A DNA stretch of 64,000 nucleotides from Candidatus Latescibacterota bacterium (GTDB lineage: Bacteria > Latescibacterota > UBA2968). Below the pieces are notes generated by a model. The model was not told where the DNA came from. It saw only the letters and a list, made by a program, of their open reading frames with translations, and did not search any database. The stretch lies in NCBI GenBank assembly GCA_022823725.1, contig JAJEHL010000026.1, positions 310,001-374,000 of the forward strand, read 5' to 3'. A program made the position numbers and the translations under genes. Shown piece by piece: positions 40,514-48,941 of the stretch (position 1 is its first letter; every line of letters begins with the position of its first letter).

Positions 40514-42895
40514 ATGAAAAACGAACGATCAATTGCAGCTTATTCCGGTCTTTTTTTGATCGCGCTGGCGTCGCTGGCGATCCAGATTGTTCTGGTGCGT
40601 CTGCTGAGTGTTATTACCTGGTACCATCTGGCGTTTTTTTCGATTTCTATTGCCATGCTGGGTATGACTGCGGGGGCTATTCAGGTCTATGTGCAAAGAG
40701 ATCTCTTTGACGGAGAGAACAAATATGACGCGATTATCCGAGCCTGTCTCAAGTTTGCGCTGTCTGTTCCCGCGTCTCTGATCATTTTGTGCGTTCTGCC
40801 CATCGGGTTTTACAAAAGTATTCTGAGTCTGATTGTGCTTTTTGTCGCAACGCTGGTCTGCGCCTGGCCATTTTATTACGCGGGTCTCGTTATTACGACT
40901 GTGTTGACGCGGTTCAAGGCGCCGATTGGCAGGCTTTATGCCAGTGATTTAACAGGTGCTTCGGCTGGTTGTTTGATTGTGTTGGGCGGTCTCGAACTGG
41001 TCGATGCGCCGAGTCTTATGTTGTGGTGTAGCGGTATTGGTGCGCTATCTGGTGCGTGTTTTGCCCGTGTTGCACAATCCCGTTCTGTGCGTCGTTATGC
41101 TGCGTTTGCTTTGCTGTTTTTTGCGTTGGGGATTCTCAATGCTCTAACCCCACATGGCGTTCGGCCGATGTTTGTGAAAGAGAGATTCCAGAGGCTCCAT
41201 GATCAGATTTTAGAACGGTGGAATTCCTTTTCGCGCGTTGTTGTTTATCGCCGACAATTTTTGCCTCCGCAACTCTGGGGTGATAGTCCCGTGGCGGAGG
41301 GAGAAAATATCTTTTTTCACGGGATGACGATTGATGGGGCAGCAGGTACGGCTATTAGATCTTTTGCTTCGTCCAAAGATATTGAACATCTGCGTTATGA
41401 TATCACGAATGTCGGGTATTATCTCAATAGACGGGGTAAAGCGTGTATTATTGGTGTGGGCGGGGGGAAAGATATTCAGAGTGCGCTCTTTTTTGGTCAC
41501 GACGCTGTTTTGGGTATTGAGGTCAATCCGATTTTTGTCGATTTGCTCCAGAATGAGTTTCGCGAGTTTGCGGGTCTCGCCAATCGGGATGATGTGACTT
41601 TTGTGATGGATGATGCGCGCAGCTTTTTGTCGCAGAGTCGCGCGCAATTTTCCGTTATTCAGATGGCGTTGATCGATACCTGGGCAGCGACGGGCGCGGG
41701 TGCATTTTCACTGTCTGAAAATGCGCTCTATACTGTGGAAGCCTGGCAGACATTTCTCAGCCGTCTGACAGAAGACGGTATTTTTATGGTGTCGCGGTGG
41801 TACAGTGCTGAACACATTGGAGAAACGGGTCGGGTGTTGAGCTTGGGCGTTGCGTCGCTTTTGCAGTTAAATGTCAAAAAACCGGCCGATCATATGGCAC
41901 TTATCACAATTGGCAATGTTTCGACTTTGCTGATTTGCCGACAGCCACTGAGCGAGGGAGATGTTAACCGGTTGAGGCAGGTGTGCGGGGAGTTGCAGTA
42001 TCAGATTGTGCATGTGCCCGATAGCTTACCGACCGAACCCATCTTGAGGCAGATTTTATCTGCTCAATCCGCAGATCAACTCGCAGAGGCCATAGCCCAT
42101 GCCGAACTCGATTACAGCCCGCCGACGGATGACAATCCCTATTTTTTTAATATGTTGAAGCTGAGCCATCTGGATACGGCACTGCGAGGTCAAGAGGGCG
42201 TTCTCAGCGGTAATTTGAGAGCACTGGCCACGCTTCTCGTGCTTTTGATTGTGCTCGGCGTGCTCGCTGTTGCGACGATAGGCGTGCCTTTGTGGCTTGC
42301 CCATAGACCCACAACATTGATGCAATCGCCTGGTTTCTGGTTCGGTGCGCTGTATTTTTCTTTGATTGGCTCGGCTTTTATGTTTGTGGAGATTGCCCTG
42401 ATTCAACGGCTCAACGTATTTACTGGACATCCCATCTATTCGCTGGGTATATTGCTGTTTACGCTTATTGCAAGTACGGGTATGGGCAGTTTTGTAAGCG
42501 ATCATCTTCCGCTTACGCGAAAGCCGTGGGTTTATGTTTTTCCCCTTATAGCGGCGGTGTGTGTTGTTGCTCTCAATACCTTTCTCCACTATTTGTTGTC
42601 CTATATGATGACTGAGGATACGACGACAAAAATACTGATGTCTGTTCTGGTCATTTTTCCCGTGGGGATGCTTATGGGGCTGTTTTTTCCGACGGGTATG
42701 CGTCTGGTTCAGTCCTCTTATGAAAACGAAACCCCGTGGTTCTGGGCACTGAATGGGATTATGGGTGTGCTGTGTTCTGCTCTGGCTGTGTTTGTTTCTA
42801 TTATATTTGGGATATCTATTAATTTTTATATTGCCGCTGTGGCTTACGCGCTTGTTCTGTGGTGTGTTTTCAATTTGCGTCGGGCACGGACATAA
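40514..42895 (+). CDS. Membrane-integrated spermidine synthase-like methyltransferase-fold protein
   Basis: 793 residues from the ATG at 40514. Residues about 8-215 carry six or seven membrane helices; about 290-540 are a soluble spermidine-synthase-type Rossmann domain; about 600-790 carry six more helices. The Rossmann part has IIGVGGGKDIQSALFFGHD, GIEVNP and FVMDDARSFLSQ, the arrangement of polyamine aminopropyltransferases. The usual catalytic D-x-x-D region is not obvious, so polyamine synthesis is uncertain. Such fused proteins are common in uncharacterised envelope loci. It diverges from the DUF6785-GT39 operon by 161 bp. The Dabb gene follows after 16 bp. Confidence 0.8.
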   Translation: MKNERSIAAYSGLFLIALASLAIQIVLVRLLSVITWYHLAFFSISIAMLGMTAGAIQVYVQRDLFDGENKYDAIIRACLKFALSVPASLIILCVLPIGFYKSILSLIVLFVATLVCAWPFYYAGLVITTVLTRFKAPIGRLYASDLTGASAGCLIVLGGLELVDAPSLMLWCSGIGALSGACFARVAQSRSVRRYAAFALLFFALGILNALTPHGVRPMFVKERFQRLHDQILERWNSFSRVVVYRRQFLPPQLWGDSPVAEGENIFFHGMTIDGAAGTAIRSFASSKDIEHLRYDITNVGYYLNRRGKACIIGVGGGKDIQSALFFGHDAVLGIEVNPIFVDLLQNEFREFAGLANRDDVTFVMDDARSFLSQSRAQFSVIQMALIDTWAATGAGAFSLSENALYTVEAWQTFLSRLTEDGIFMVSRWYSAEHIGETGRVLSLGVASLLQLNVKKPADHMALITIGNVSTLLICRQPLSEGDVNRLRQVCGELQYQIVHVPDSLPTEPILRQILSAQSADQLAEAIAHAELDYSPPTDDNPYFFNMLKLSHLDTALRGQEGVLSGNLRALATLLVLLIVLGVLAVATIGVPLWLAHRPTTLMQSPGFWFGALYFSLIGSAFMFVEIALIQRLNVFTGHPIYSLGILLFTLIASTGMGSFVSDHLPLTRKPWVYVFPLIAAVCVVALNTFLHYLLSYMMTEDTTTKILMSVLVIFPVGMLMGLFFPTGMRLVQSSYENETPWFWALNGIMGVLCSALAVFVSIIFGISINFYIAAVAYALVLWCVFNLRRART

Positions 42896-42911
42896 CGTGA
42901 AAGGATTTTCT

Positions 42912-43211
42912 ATGATAGATCATATTGTTCTTCTCAAGCTCAAAGATGGAGTTACGCGGGAACAGACCCGGGCGCTCCACGATGGTCTGATTGCGCTTAA
43001 AGAAAAGGGGAGTATTCCGGGTATGGAGGAGATTACTGCGGGGTATAATAACAGTCCCGAGGGCAAAAATTACGGGTATGACTGGGGGTTTATTATTCGG
43101 TTTGCGGATGAGGCCGCGCGAGATTTCTATTTGCCGCACCCGGATCACAGAGCACTCAGCCAGACTTTTATACGTCCAATTGTCGATGATGTGCTCGTGT
43201 TTGATGTATGA
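42912..43211 (+). CDS. Dabb (stress-responsive A/B barrel) domain protein
   Basis: This is a 99-residue single-domain ferredoxin-like protein. It starts MIDHIVLLKLKDGVT and contains YDWGFIIRFADEAARDFYLPHPDH, both typical of the Dabb family. Members are dimeric and often small-molecule or heme-handling enzymes, but most have no known job. The start is the ATG at 42912 with AAAGGA before it; the longer frame from 42753 is read-through from inside the preceding gene. It heads a closely spaced run of genes up to 46589. Confidence 0.85.
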   Translation: MIDHIVLLKLKDGVTREQTRALHDGLIALKEKGSIPGMEEITAGYNNSPEGKNYGYDWGFIIRFADEAARDFYLPHPDHRALSQTFIRPIVDDVLVFDV

Positions 43212-43257
43212 AACAGACAAATCGAAGAACTATTGATAATCGACGAAAGGCAAAACG

Positions 43258-43485
43258 ATGGATTTAAACTTTAAGCCTGAACTTTTTGACAAGAAGATCG
43301 ATCCTCAAACCGGAAATATTCTCTTTTTTCGGCGAGATATGCGGGGCATACCTGACCAGGTGATCGAAGGGGATGGTTTTACAGTTGAATTTAAAGATAA
43401 TCAGGTTTATCTGATCGATATCTTTAATGCAAAAAAAGTGATGGGAAATCTTTTAAGAACGATCCCAACTGAAAACCTCGTTTGA
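43258..43485 (+). CDS. Small protein of unknown function (75 residues)
   Basis: I do not recognise it. A GAAAGG site stands before the ATG. The protein is soluble, slightly acidic, and has alternating strand-like segments (NILFFRRDMRG, FTVEFKDNQVYLIDIF). Its position between the Dabb gene and the next small gene, in the same direction, suggests that it belongs to the same operon. Confidence 0.6.
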   Translation: MDLNFKPELFDKKIDPQTGNILFFRRDMRGIPDQVIEGDGFTVEFKDNQVYLIDIFNAKKVMGNLLRTIPTENLV

Positions 43486-43516
43486 TAACTTCCTATTTAT
43501 TAAAAGGAATCCGCGA

Positions 43517-43807
43517 ATGCCTGAAACACAACTGAGACAAAAACTTCTCTTTCTCTATCTGGGCAATTCCAGTTTGGAGAGCGAAGTTGTTGGCTGGTCG
43601 CTTTACGATGGGACGACTGATGAGATGTTTGAAGCTGCAGGTGAAGATGCCGAGCCGCCTTATAACTCTGTGTTGGATGCCATGCGCGATGGCTGGCGCG
43701 TTATTCAGGTGCCTTTTATTAAAGCACCTCAAGTTGGGCGCGAATACGAAAACGATTATCTCGATTTTGAATTTGTCCTGGAAAAAATGGAGGTTATAAA
43801 TGGATAA
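43517..43807 (+). CDS. Small protein of unknown function (96 residues)
   Basis: I do not recognise it. An AAAGGAA site lies 8 bp before the start. The sequence is acidic and soluble, with segments RQKLLFLYLG, GWSLYDGTTDE and YDYLDF-like Tyr/Asp-rich ends; these are generic. Its stop codon overlaps the start of the PhyH gene (ATGGATAA shared, 8 bases), so the two are translationally coupled. A role linked to that oxygenase is plausible. Confidence 0.65.
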   Translation: MPETQLRQKLLFLYLGNSSLESEVVGWSLYDGTTDEMFEAAGEDAEPPYNSVLDAMRDGWRVIQVPFIKAPQVGREYENDYLDFEFVLEKMEVING

Positions 43808-44618
43808 GAATCTTTTGCTTACGTCCGTAGAAATGGCCCAGTTTGCAAGCACGGGTTTTCTGCGTTTTGACAATCTGGTGCCGCGCGAACTCTGCGAAGC
43901 TGCACACGAAGAGATGAGTACGGGCAAGCTCAGGCGCCGCGCGCCGATGGGTTCGCCTTTTAGTGAGTCCTGGCCCGATGAAGCGATTGGCAAGGTTTTT
44001 CGCCTGCCCAAAGTGGCGGCGATTATTCACAGTCTGGTGGGTCCCAATCCGCGATACGATCACCACGCGGCGCATCTCACGCCGGCAAATACGCGCAAGG
44101 GTGCCAATTTGCATCAGGATGCCGAGTACGATATTCGCGATTTGCATTTCGATATTCAAATTTCCTTTTTTCCAGAAGATACGCCGCTGGAAAGTGGGGG
44201 TACGCTTTTTGTGCCGGGCACGCAATTTCGTCGGGTCCACGAAGCCGAGATCAAACGCTATCAGAATATCATAGGGCAGGTGCAGGCGGTTTGCGAAGCG
44301 GGTACGATGTTTTTCTGGCATACCAATATATGGCATTCGGCGCGGAGCAATTTTACGGATAGAGATCGGTATATGTTTAAGCTGCGCCTCAATCCCACGG
44401 TTCGGCAACAGCGTTTGTGGAATACCGACGATCTCGATAGTCCCGAGGTTAAACAAGCACTCAACCAGAAGATTCCCTGGCACGGGCAACGCCATCGCAT
44501 TGAACTGATGAATCGTATCAAGTTCTGGCGTTTTCTGACGGGAGATCCCACTTTTGATTTGGCACTCTGGTGGGGGCGCGTTGAAAATACGCCGGATATT
44601 ATTGTTCAGGGAGGTTGA
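43800..44618 (+). CDS. Phytanoyl-CoA dioxygenase (PhyH) family protein
   Basis: 272 residues with an intact Fe(II)/2-oxoglutarate site: H105-x-D107 in GANLHQDAEYD, and a distal His in FFWHTNIWHSARSN followed by an Arg. This contrasts with the PhyH-like protein at 14900, which lacks the Asp. The start overlaps the preceding gene, and the stop TGA overlaps the start region of the isomerase gene. The substrate is unknown; the sugar-isomerase and 2-hydroxyacid dehydrogenase neighbours point to a small hydroxylated acid or sugar rather than a fatty acid. Confidence 0.88.
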   Translation: MDKNLLLTSVEMAQFASTGFLRFDNLVPRELCEAAHEEMSTGKLRRRAPMGSPFSESWPDEAIGKVFRLPKVAAIIHSLVGPNPRYDHHAAHLTPANTRKGANLHQDAEYDIRDLHFDIQISFFPEDTPLESGGTLFVPGTQFRRVHEAEIKRYQNIIGQVQAVCEAGTMFFWHTNIWHSARSNFTDRDRYMFKLRLNPTVRQQRLWNTDDLDSPEVKQALNQKIPWHGQRHRIELMNRIKFWRFLTGDPTFDLALWWGRVENTPDIIVQGG

Positions 44619-44620
44619 TG

Positions 44621-45535
44621 ATGCATTTATCTATGCACAATTGGATGCGCTCGGAGTCTCTCGAAGTCACGCTCGCGAGGTTGGCAAAATTTGGATATGA
44701 AAGTATTGAGCTCAGTGGTGAACCCGAGCGGTACGATACATCAGAGGTGCGCGCTTTGCTCAGTAAATACAATATCCGCTGCTGGGGGGCGGTGACTTTG
44801 ATGATGGGCGACCGCAATATGCTGGCCAAAGACGCGGGGATTCGGGCACAATCCGTGCAGTACGTCATGGATTGTGTTACGATGGTTAAAGAACTCGATG
44901 GGTATGAGCTGACTGTGGTACCAGCCACTGTGGGAAAAATCGAGCCGGATGCCACGCCCGATGAAGAGTGGCAGTGGGCTGTGTCGGGCATGCAGGAGGT
45001 TTACGATCATTCCGAAAGCGAGGGGGTTCGTCTCGCGATTGAACCCATCAATCGGTTTGAGACGTATTTTATTACCCGGGGTGCTCAGGCACTTGCTCTG
45101 GCAGAGGCGACGGGTGCGAATTGCGGCGTGTGTTTAGATGCTTTTCATATCAATATCGAAGAGGCAGATCCGTATCAAGCTATTCGAGATGCTGGCGACC
45201 GGCTCGTGGATTTTCATGTGGCGGATAACAATCGCATGGCGTGTGGGCTGGGGAACTGGGATTGGGGAAAATTGGTGGCGACGCTCGAAGAGGTGGGTTA
45301 TGATGGCGCGCTTACGGTGGAGTTTGTCGCGCCGATTGATCGGACGCCTGCGAATGAATACCCCAATGCGGTTGAGACCAATCCCGTTGATATTACGCCC
45401 GAGGAACTCAAATTTATTCAGGATCACGGGAGCAGTCTGTTGAGTGAAGAATTTTACACTTTTCTCGTGGAGAAAACGGCTGAGACGTTGTTGCCGCTGA
45501 TTGGATCCGCAGATGGCGCAGATAGACGCAGATGA
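44621..45535 (+). CDS. Sugar phosphate isomerase/epimerase (xylose isomerase-like TIM barrel)
   Basis: 304 residues. Metal-binding and catalytic segments typical of D-tagatose/psicose 3-epimerase and IolE/Hyi-type barrels are present: LAIEPINRFETYF (Glu), GVCLDAFHINIEE (Asp and His), DFHVADNNR (His) and LTVEFVAP (Glu). GGGAGG ends 6 bp before the ATG at 44621; an ATG three bases earlier overlaps the PhyH stop. The C-terminal residues GSADGADRRR are encoded by a short repeat, so the natural end may have been altered. It is probably cytoplasmic and isomerises a keto-sugar. Confidence 0.88.
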   Translation: MHLSMHNWMRSESLEVTLARLAKFGYESIELSGEPERYDTSEVRALLSKYNIRCWGAVTLMMGDRNMLAKDAGIRAQSVQYVMDCVTMVKELDGYELTVVPATVGKIEPDATPDEEWQWAVSGMQEVYDHSESEGVRLAIEPINRFETYFITRGAQALALAEATGANCGVCLDAFHINIEEADPYQAIRDAGDRLVDFHVADNNRMACGLGNWDWGKLVATLEEVGYDGALTVEFVAPIDRTPANEYPNAVETNPVDITPEELKFIQDHGSSLLSEEFYTFLVEKTAETLLPLIGSADGADRRR

Positions 45536-45559
45536 AAGGCGAAGGCAGATGAAAGGCGA
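45528..45559 (+). repeat. Short direct repeat overlapping a stop codon
   Basis: GCAGATGAAAGGCGA occurs twice (45528-45542 and 45545-45559) with 17-bp period. More CGCAGAT units lie just before. The isomerase stop codon is inside the first unit. Confidence 0.65.
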
Positions 45560-45599
45560 GGAGAAGTCAGCAGTTCATTGACGAATTATAGAGGGAGAT

Positions 45600-46589
45600 A
45601 TGGCTCAAAGAATTCTTATTACAGATAAATTGCAGGGTCCCGAGTTTGCTTCTGAGGAGCGGACAAGGGCGATTGACAGGTTGCGCGATTATGCGGAGGT
45701 GGCGTTTTACTCTGAGTCCGAATTTGGTGCCGAACACGCCGAGGGTGTGGTGGGTGTTCTGGCGGATTCGGTTGTGTTTTCGCCCGAGTTTTACGCCACG
45801 GCGCGCGATTTGCGAATTGTTGCGCGCTGGGGTGTGGGGTTTGAAAAGGTCGATGTGCCGCGTGCGACTGATTGCGGTGTTATTGTGACGGTTGCCCCTG
45901 TGCATATGGCCACGGTTGCCGAATTTGCGATCGCGCAGTGGATGGCTGCGCTGAAGCGCGTTTATACTTTGAACCGAAATAGCCATGCGGGGAATTTTGA
46001 GATTATCAGGACTTATGACGCGGAAGGTTCTACCCTGGGTATTTGGGGACTTGGACGGATCGGCCAGGCGATGGCCGAACGCGCGCGTCCGCTTCTGGGG
46101 GATTCTGGGCGCTTGCTGGTCTATGATATCCGTCCGGATATTGACGAGGTCGCCGCGCAGTACGATGCCGAGGTGGTGGATGATCCCCGCGTTCTTTTTG
46201 AGGAATGCGATGCGATTTCTCTCCATCTTTCGGGAGATGATACGGTTGTGACTTACGATCTGCTCTGCGCGATGAAACCCCATGCTTCAGTGATCAATCC
46301 CTCGCGCGGCAATCTGGTGGATGACGAAGCGGTGAACCGGGCGATTAAAGAGGAGCGGCTCTATTATTATATGGTCGATGATCCGGTCAATCAGACGCGC
46401 GCGATTCACAAAGATCACCCCCGCATTATCTGTACCAATCACAATGCGGGCATTACTGTTGAATCCGCTATTCGGCTCGACGAGTGTTGCGTGGAACAAA
46501 TTATTGACGCGCTTGAGGGTCGTGCGCCCAGAGATGTGCTCAATACCGATGTGCTCAATCACCCACGGGTTCAGGGATTTTTGAAGTAG
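45600..46589 (+). CDS. D-isomer-specific 2-hydroxyacid dehydrogenase
   Basis: 329 residues with the NAD-binding motif LGIWGLGRIGQAMAERA, the substrate Arg in INPSRGNLVDDEA and the catalytic His in TNHNAGITVES. The usual Glu in the A-LDVFExEP segment is hard to place; the aligned part reads YYMVDDPVNQ. The enzyme would oxidise or reduce a 2-hydroxy or 2-keto acid, like phosphoglycerate dehydrogenase-type members. A GGGAG site stands before the ATG. It is the last gene of the 42.9-46.6 kb run. Its stop codon lies inside a 14-bp tandem repeat. Confidence 0.88.
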   Translation: MAQRILITDKLQGPEFASEERTRAIDRLRDYAEVAFYSESEFGAEHAEGVVGVLADSVVFSPEFYATARDLRIVARWGVGFEKVDVPRATDCGVIVTVAPVHMATVAEFAIAQWMAALKRVYTLNRNSHAGNFEIIRTYDAEGSTLGIWGLGRIGQAMAERARPLLGDSGRLLVYDIRPDIDEVAAQYDAEVVDDPRVLFEECDAISLHLSGDDTVVTYDLLCAMKPHASVINPSRGNLVDDEAVNRAIKEERLYYYMVDDPVNQTRAIHKDHPRIICTNHNAGITVESAIRLDECCVEQIIDALEGRAPRDVLNTDVLNHPRVQGFLK

Positions 46590-46609
46590 GACGTGTGAAG
46601 TAGGACGTG
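46582..46609 (+). repeat. 14-bp tandem repeat, two units
   Basis: TGAAGTAGGACGTG is repeated exactly (46582-46595 and 46596-46609). The dehydrogenase stop codon TAG is inside the first unit. Confidence 0.7.
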
Positions 46610-46633
46610 TGAAAAAGAGCCTATCAACAAGTG

Positions 46634-46668
46634 CCGTCATCGCGGCAGGGTTTTAGCCGCGATCCAGA
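46634..46668 (-). repeat. Dispersed palindromic repeat, copy 3 (inverted)
   Basis: ATCGCGGC and GCCGCGAT arms (46639-46646 and 46656-46663) have a 9-base loop. On the minus strand the flanks CTGG and GACGGC match copy 2 at 14809-14844. Confidence 0.7.
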
Positions 46669-46697
46669 TGGTTTTTGTTTGCTTCCAGGAAACCGCT

Positions 46698-48941
46698 ATG
46701 GCGATATCCTTATTCCGAGACCTTGCATCTGAGCTTCGCGCTGACCTCCTGCCCGCGAGGGTCGTTCTGGCGTTGTCAGTCGGCTTTACTTCGGGCCTGG
46801 GTCTGCTCATTGCGCAGATTGCGTTTGGGAGTTTTATCTTTTCGGGACCATTGGCTCCCTATTCCTCCCAGGGCGTCGGTCTGATACTGTTCGGGAATTT
46901 CGCTGCGTGCCTGGTTATAGCCCTCGCGAGCGGGTACCGCGGGGTGATTGCGGGTCTGTCTCCCGCGCTGGTGATTGTGATGGCGCTGTTCGGGTCCTCG
47001 ATCTCGAACAGCGCGGAAGGCGACACGCTGTTCGTCACCACAGTGGTCGTGCTCATGATCAGTGCGGCGGCTACCGGTGTGTGCTGTTTCATGATCGGAC
47101 GTTTCGGACTCGTCAATCTGGTGCGTTTTATCCCCTATCCGGTGGCAGGCGGATTTGTAGCGGGAATAGGGGCTGTCGTGTGTCCGGCGGCCCTGTCGTT
47201 GATGGGAGCAGAACTGGAATGGCGGATGATTCCCGCACTTATAGAGCCTCCCATTCTGTGGAAGTGGAGCCCGGGTGCAGTGTATGGAATTGCCCTGTAC
47301 TTCGCGATGAAACGCTGGGGCAACCCGCTGATCCTGCCCGTAAGTATCGTGCTTGCCGTAGCTGCGTACCATTTCATACTCGCCGGTCTCGGTATTTCGG
47401 GAGACGAGGCGCGGGCAGAGGGATTGCTGCTCACGAGCACGGCGGATGGAAGCCTGTGGCCGGCTCTGCTTCCCGCAGATCTGGTGCATGTAGATTGGTC
47501 TTTGATGGCTACGCAAGTCCCCCATATGCTGACGCTGATTCTGGTCGCTTTCATTTGCGTGGTCATGAATATCGCTGGTCTCGAGTTGGCTGCGACTCAG
47601 GAGTTGGACTGGGACAGGGAGTTCCGCGTGACGGGGGTTGCGAGTATGGCCGCCGGTCTGGGCGGCGGTACGGTGGCGACCATTGTGGTGCCAGCGTCTC
47701 TGCGCAGTAAGCTGTTCGGAGCCACAACGCGCCTGACCGGGGTGGTTGCCGCCTTTGTGATCGGGGTCGCGTTGTTCACGGGCGACGGGATGCTGGAATT
47801 CGTTCCGGCGCCGCTGGTGGGCGGAATTCTGATCTTTGCCGGTCTCGGCATGCTGGACCAGGGTCTCGTGACAAGCTACAGACAGCTTCCCTGGTCAGAG
47901 TACGGCATTATTCTGCTGATCTTCTTTGTGATCATGTACTTCGGACTCTTTGAGGGCGTAGCTGTCGGAATGCTCGCCACTCTGGTGTTTTTCGCCGTGC
48001 GCCTGAGCCGCGTGGATCCGGTCGAATCGCGGTTTACCGCACGCGAGCGCGTGAGCAACAAGACCCGGTCCGTCCCCGATCGCGCCATCTTACTGGAGGA
48101 GGGAGAGCGGGTGCAGGCATACCGGCTGCGCGGCTATCTCTTTTTTGGCAGTGTGAGTCCTCTGGCCGATCATCTCAGGCAGTCCCTGACCGGTGTTTCG
48201 CGTCCCCTTTGTCTGTTGCTGGACTTCAGCGCTGTCTCCGGCTTTGACTTCTCGGCAGTGAGCGTCCTGGGCAGGTTTTTGCAGACGGCGAACGCGGCCG
48301 GGGTGCGGGTCGTTCTGTGCGCGTTGCCCGAGGGATTGAGGATAGGGCTTGAGCGAAACATTCCCCCTTCTGTGTATGATGAGTTGCTGGTAGAGCCGGA
48401 TGTGGATGGTGCCCTCGAGCGTTGCGAGGATATCTTTATTGAGGCGTGGAATGCGGATGTGGATATGGCAGACGAGCGGCGTGCCTCGCTGCTGGATCAC
48501 GCCGCCGATGACCTCGAGCAGTATCTGGATCGGCAGATTGATTTCGAGGATCTGATAGAGGACCTTCAAGGCTATCTGAGTCCTCACGAGTATTCCTCTG
48601 GCGAGACTATCGCAGGACCAGGGGCACCTCAGGGAGATCTGCAATTGCTGCTTTCGGGCCGGGCTTCCGGCTACGACGCCGCAGGTACGCGCCTGTTTCA
48701 GTTCGGTTCTGGCAATGCGATATGGCCAGCGGGTGCGCCTGACCAGAGAGCGGCCTCTGTGGTTGCGGACGAACCCTGCCGAACAATGGTGCTGACGCCG
48801 GTCGCTCGGGACTGGCTGGAGGCGCACGAAGAGCGGCTTGCCCTCAAGCTATATCGATATCTCCTCAGAGGACGTCTCCAGGCTGAATCGAAAACTGGGG
48901 AATTGCCAGCGGATTCTCGTCGCGGGGAGGAAGACCAGTGA
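46698..48941 (+). CDS. SulP-family anion transporter with STAS and cNMP-binding domains
   Basis: 747 residues from the ATG at 46698 (AGGAAA upstream; the frame is open a further 10 codons). Residues about 20-430 are the SulP/SLC26 membrane part (VRFIPYPVAGGFVAGIGA, LYFAMKRWGNPLILP). The STAS domain follows near 480-590, with LCLLLDFSAVSGFDFSAVS. After a charged linker, residues about 640-735 look like a cyclic-nucleotide-binding fold (GETIAGPGAPQGDLQLLLSG), though the phosphate-binding cassette is not clear. It is predicted to move sulfate, bicarbonate or a similar anion. The stop overlaps the next gene by 4 bp. Confidence 0.87.
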   Translation: MAISLFRDLASELRADLLPARVVLALSVGFTSGLGLLIAQIAFGSFIFSGPLAPYSSQGVGLILFGNFAACLVIALASGYRGVIAGLSPALVIVMALFGSSISNSAEGDTLFVTTVVVLMISAAATGVCCFMIGRFGLVNLVRFIPYPVAGGFVAGIGAVVCPAALSLMGAELEWRMIPALIEPPILWKWSPGAVYGIALYFAMKRWGNPLILPVSIVLAVAAYHFILAGLGISGDEARAEGLLLTSTADGSLWPALLPADLVHVDWSLMATQVPHMLTLILVAFICVVMNIAGLELAATQELDWDREFRVTGVASMAAGLGGGTVATIVVPASLRSKLFGATTRLTGVVAAFVIGVALFTGDGMLEFVPAPLVGGILIFAGLGMLDQGLVTSYRQLPWSEYGIILLIFFVIMYFGLFEGVAVGMLATLVFFAVRLSRVDPVESRFTARERVSNKTRSVPDRAILLEEGERVQAYRLRGYLFFGSVSPLADHLRQSLTGVSRPLCLLLDFSAVSGFDFSAVSVLGRFLQTANAAGVRVVLCALPEGLRIGLERNIPPSVYDELLVEPDVDGALERCEDIFIEAWNADVDMADERRASLLDHAADDLEQYLDRQIDFEDLIEDLQGYLSPHEYSSGETIAGPGAPQGDLQLLLSGRASGYDAAGTRLFQFGSGNAIWPAGAPDQRAASVVADEPCRTMVLTPVARDWLEAHEERLALKLYRYLLRGRLQAESKTGELPADSRRGEEDQ

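Noticed and set aside
42753-42911. Upstream extension of the Dabb protein
   Set aside because: It overlaps the end of the spermidine synthase-like gene; the extra residues are an out-of-frame reading of its membrane helices, and a good start with AAAGGA is at 42912.
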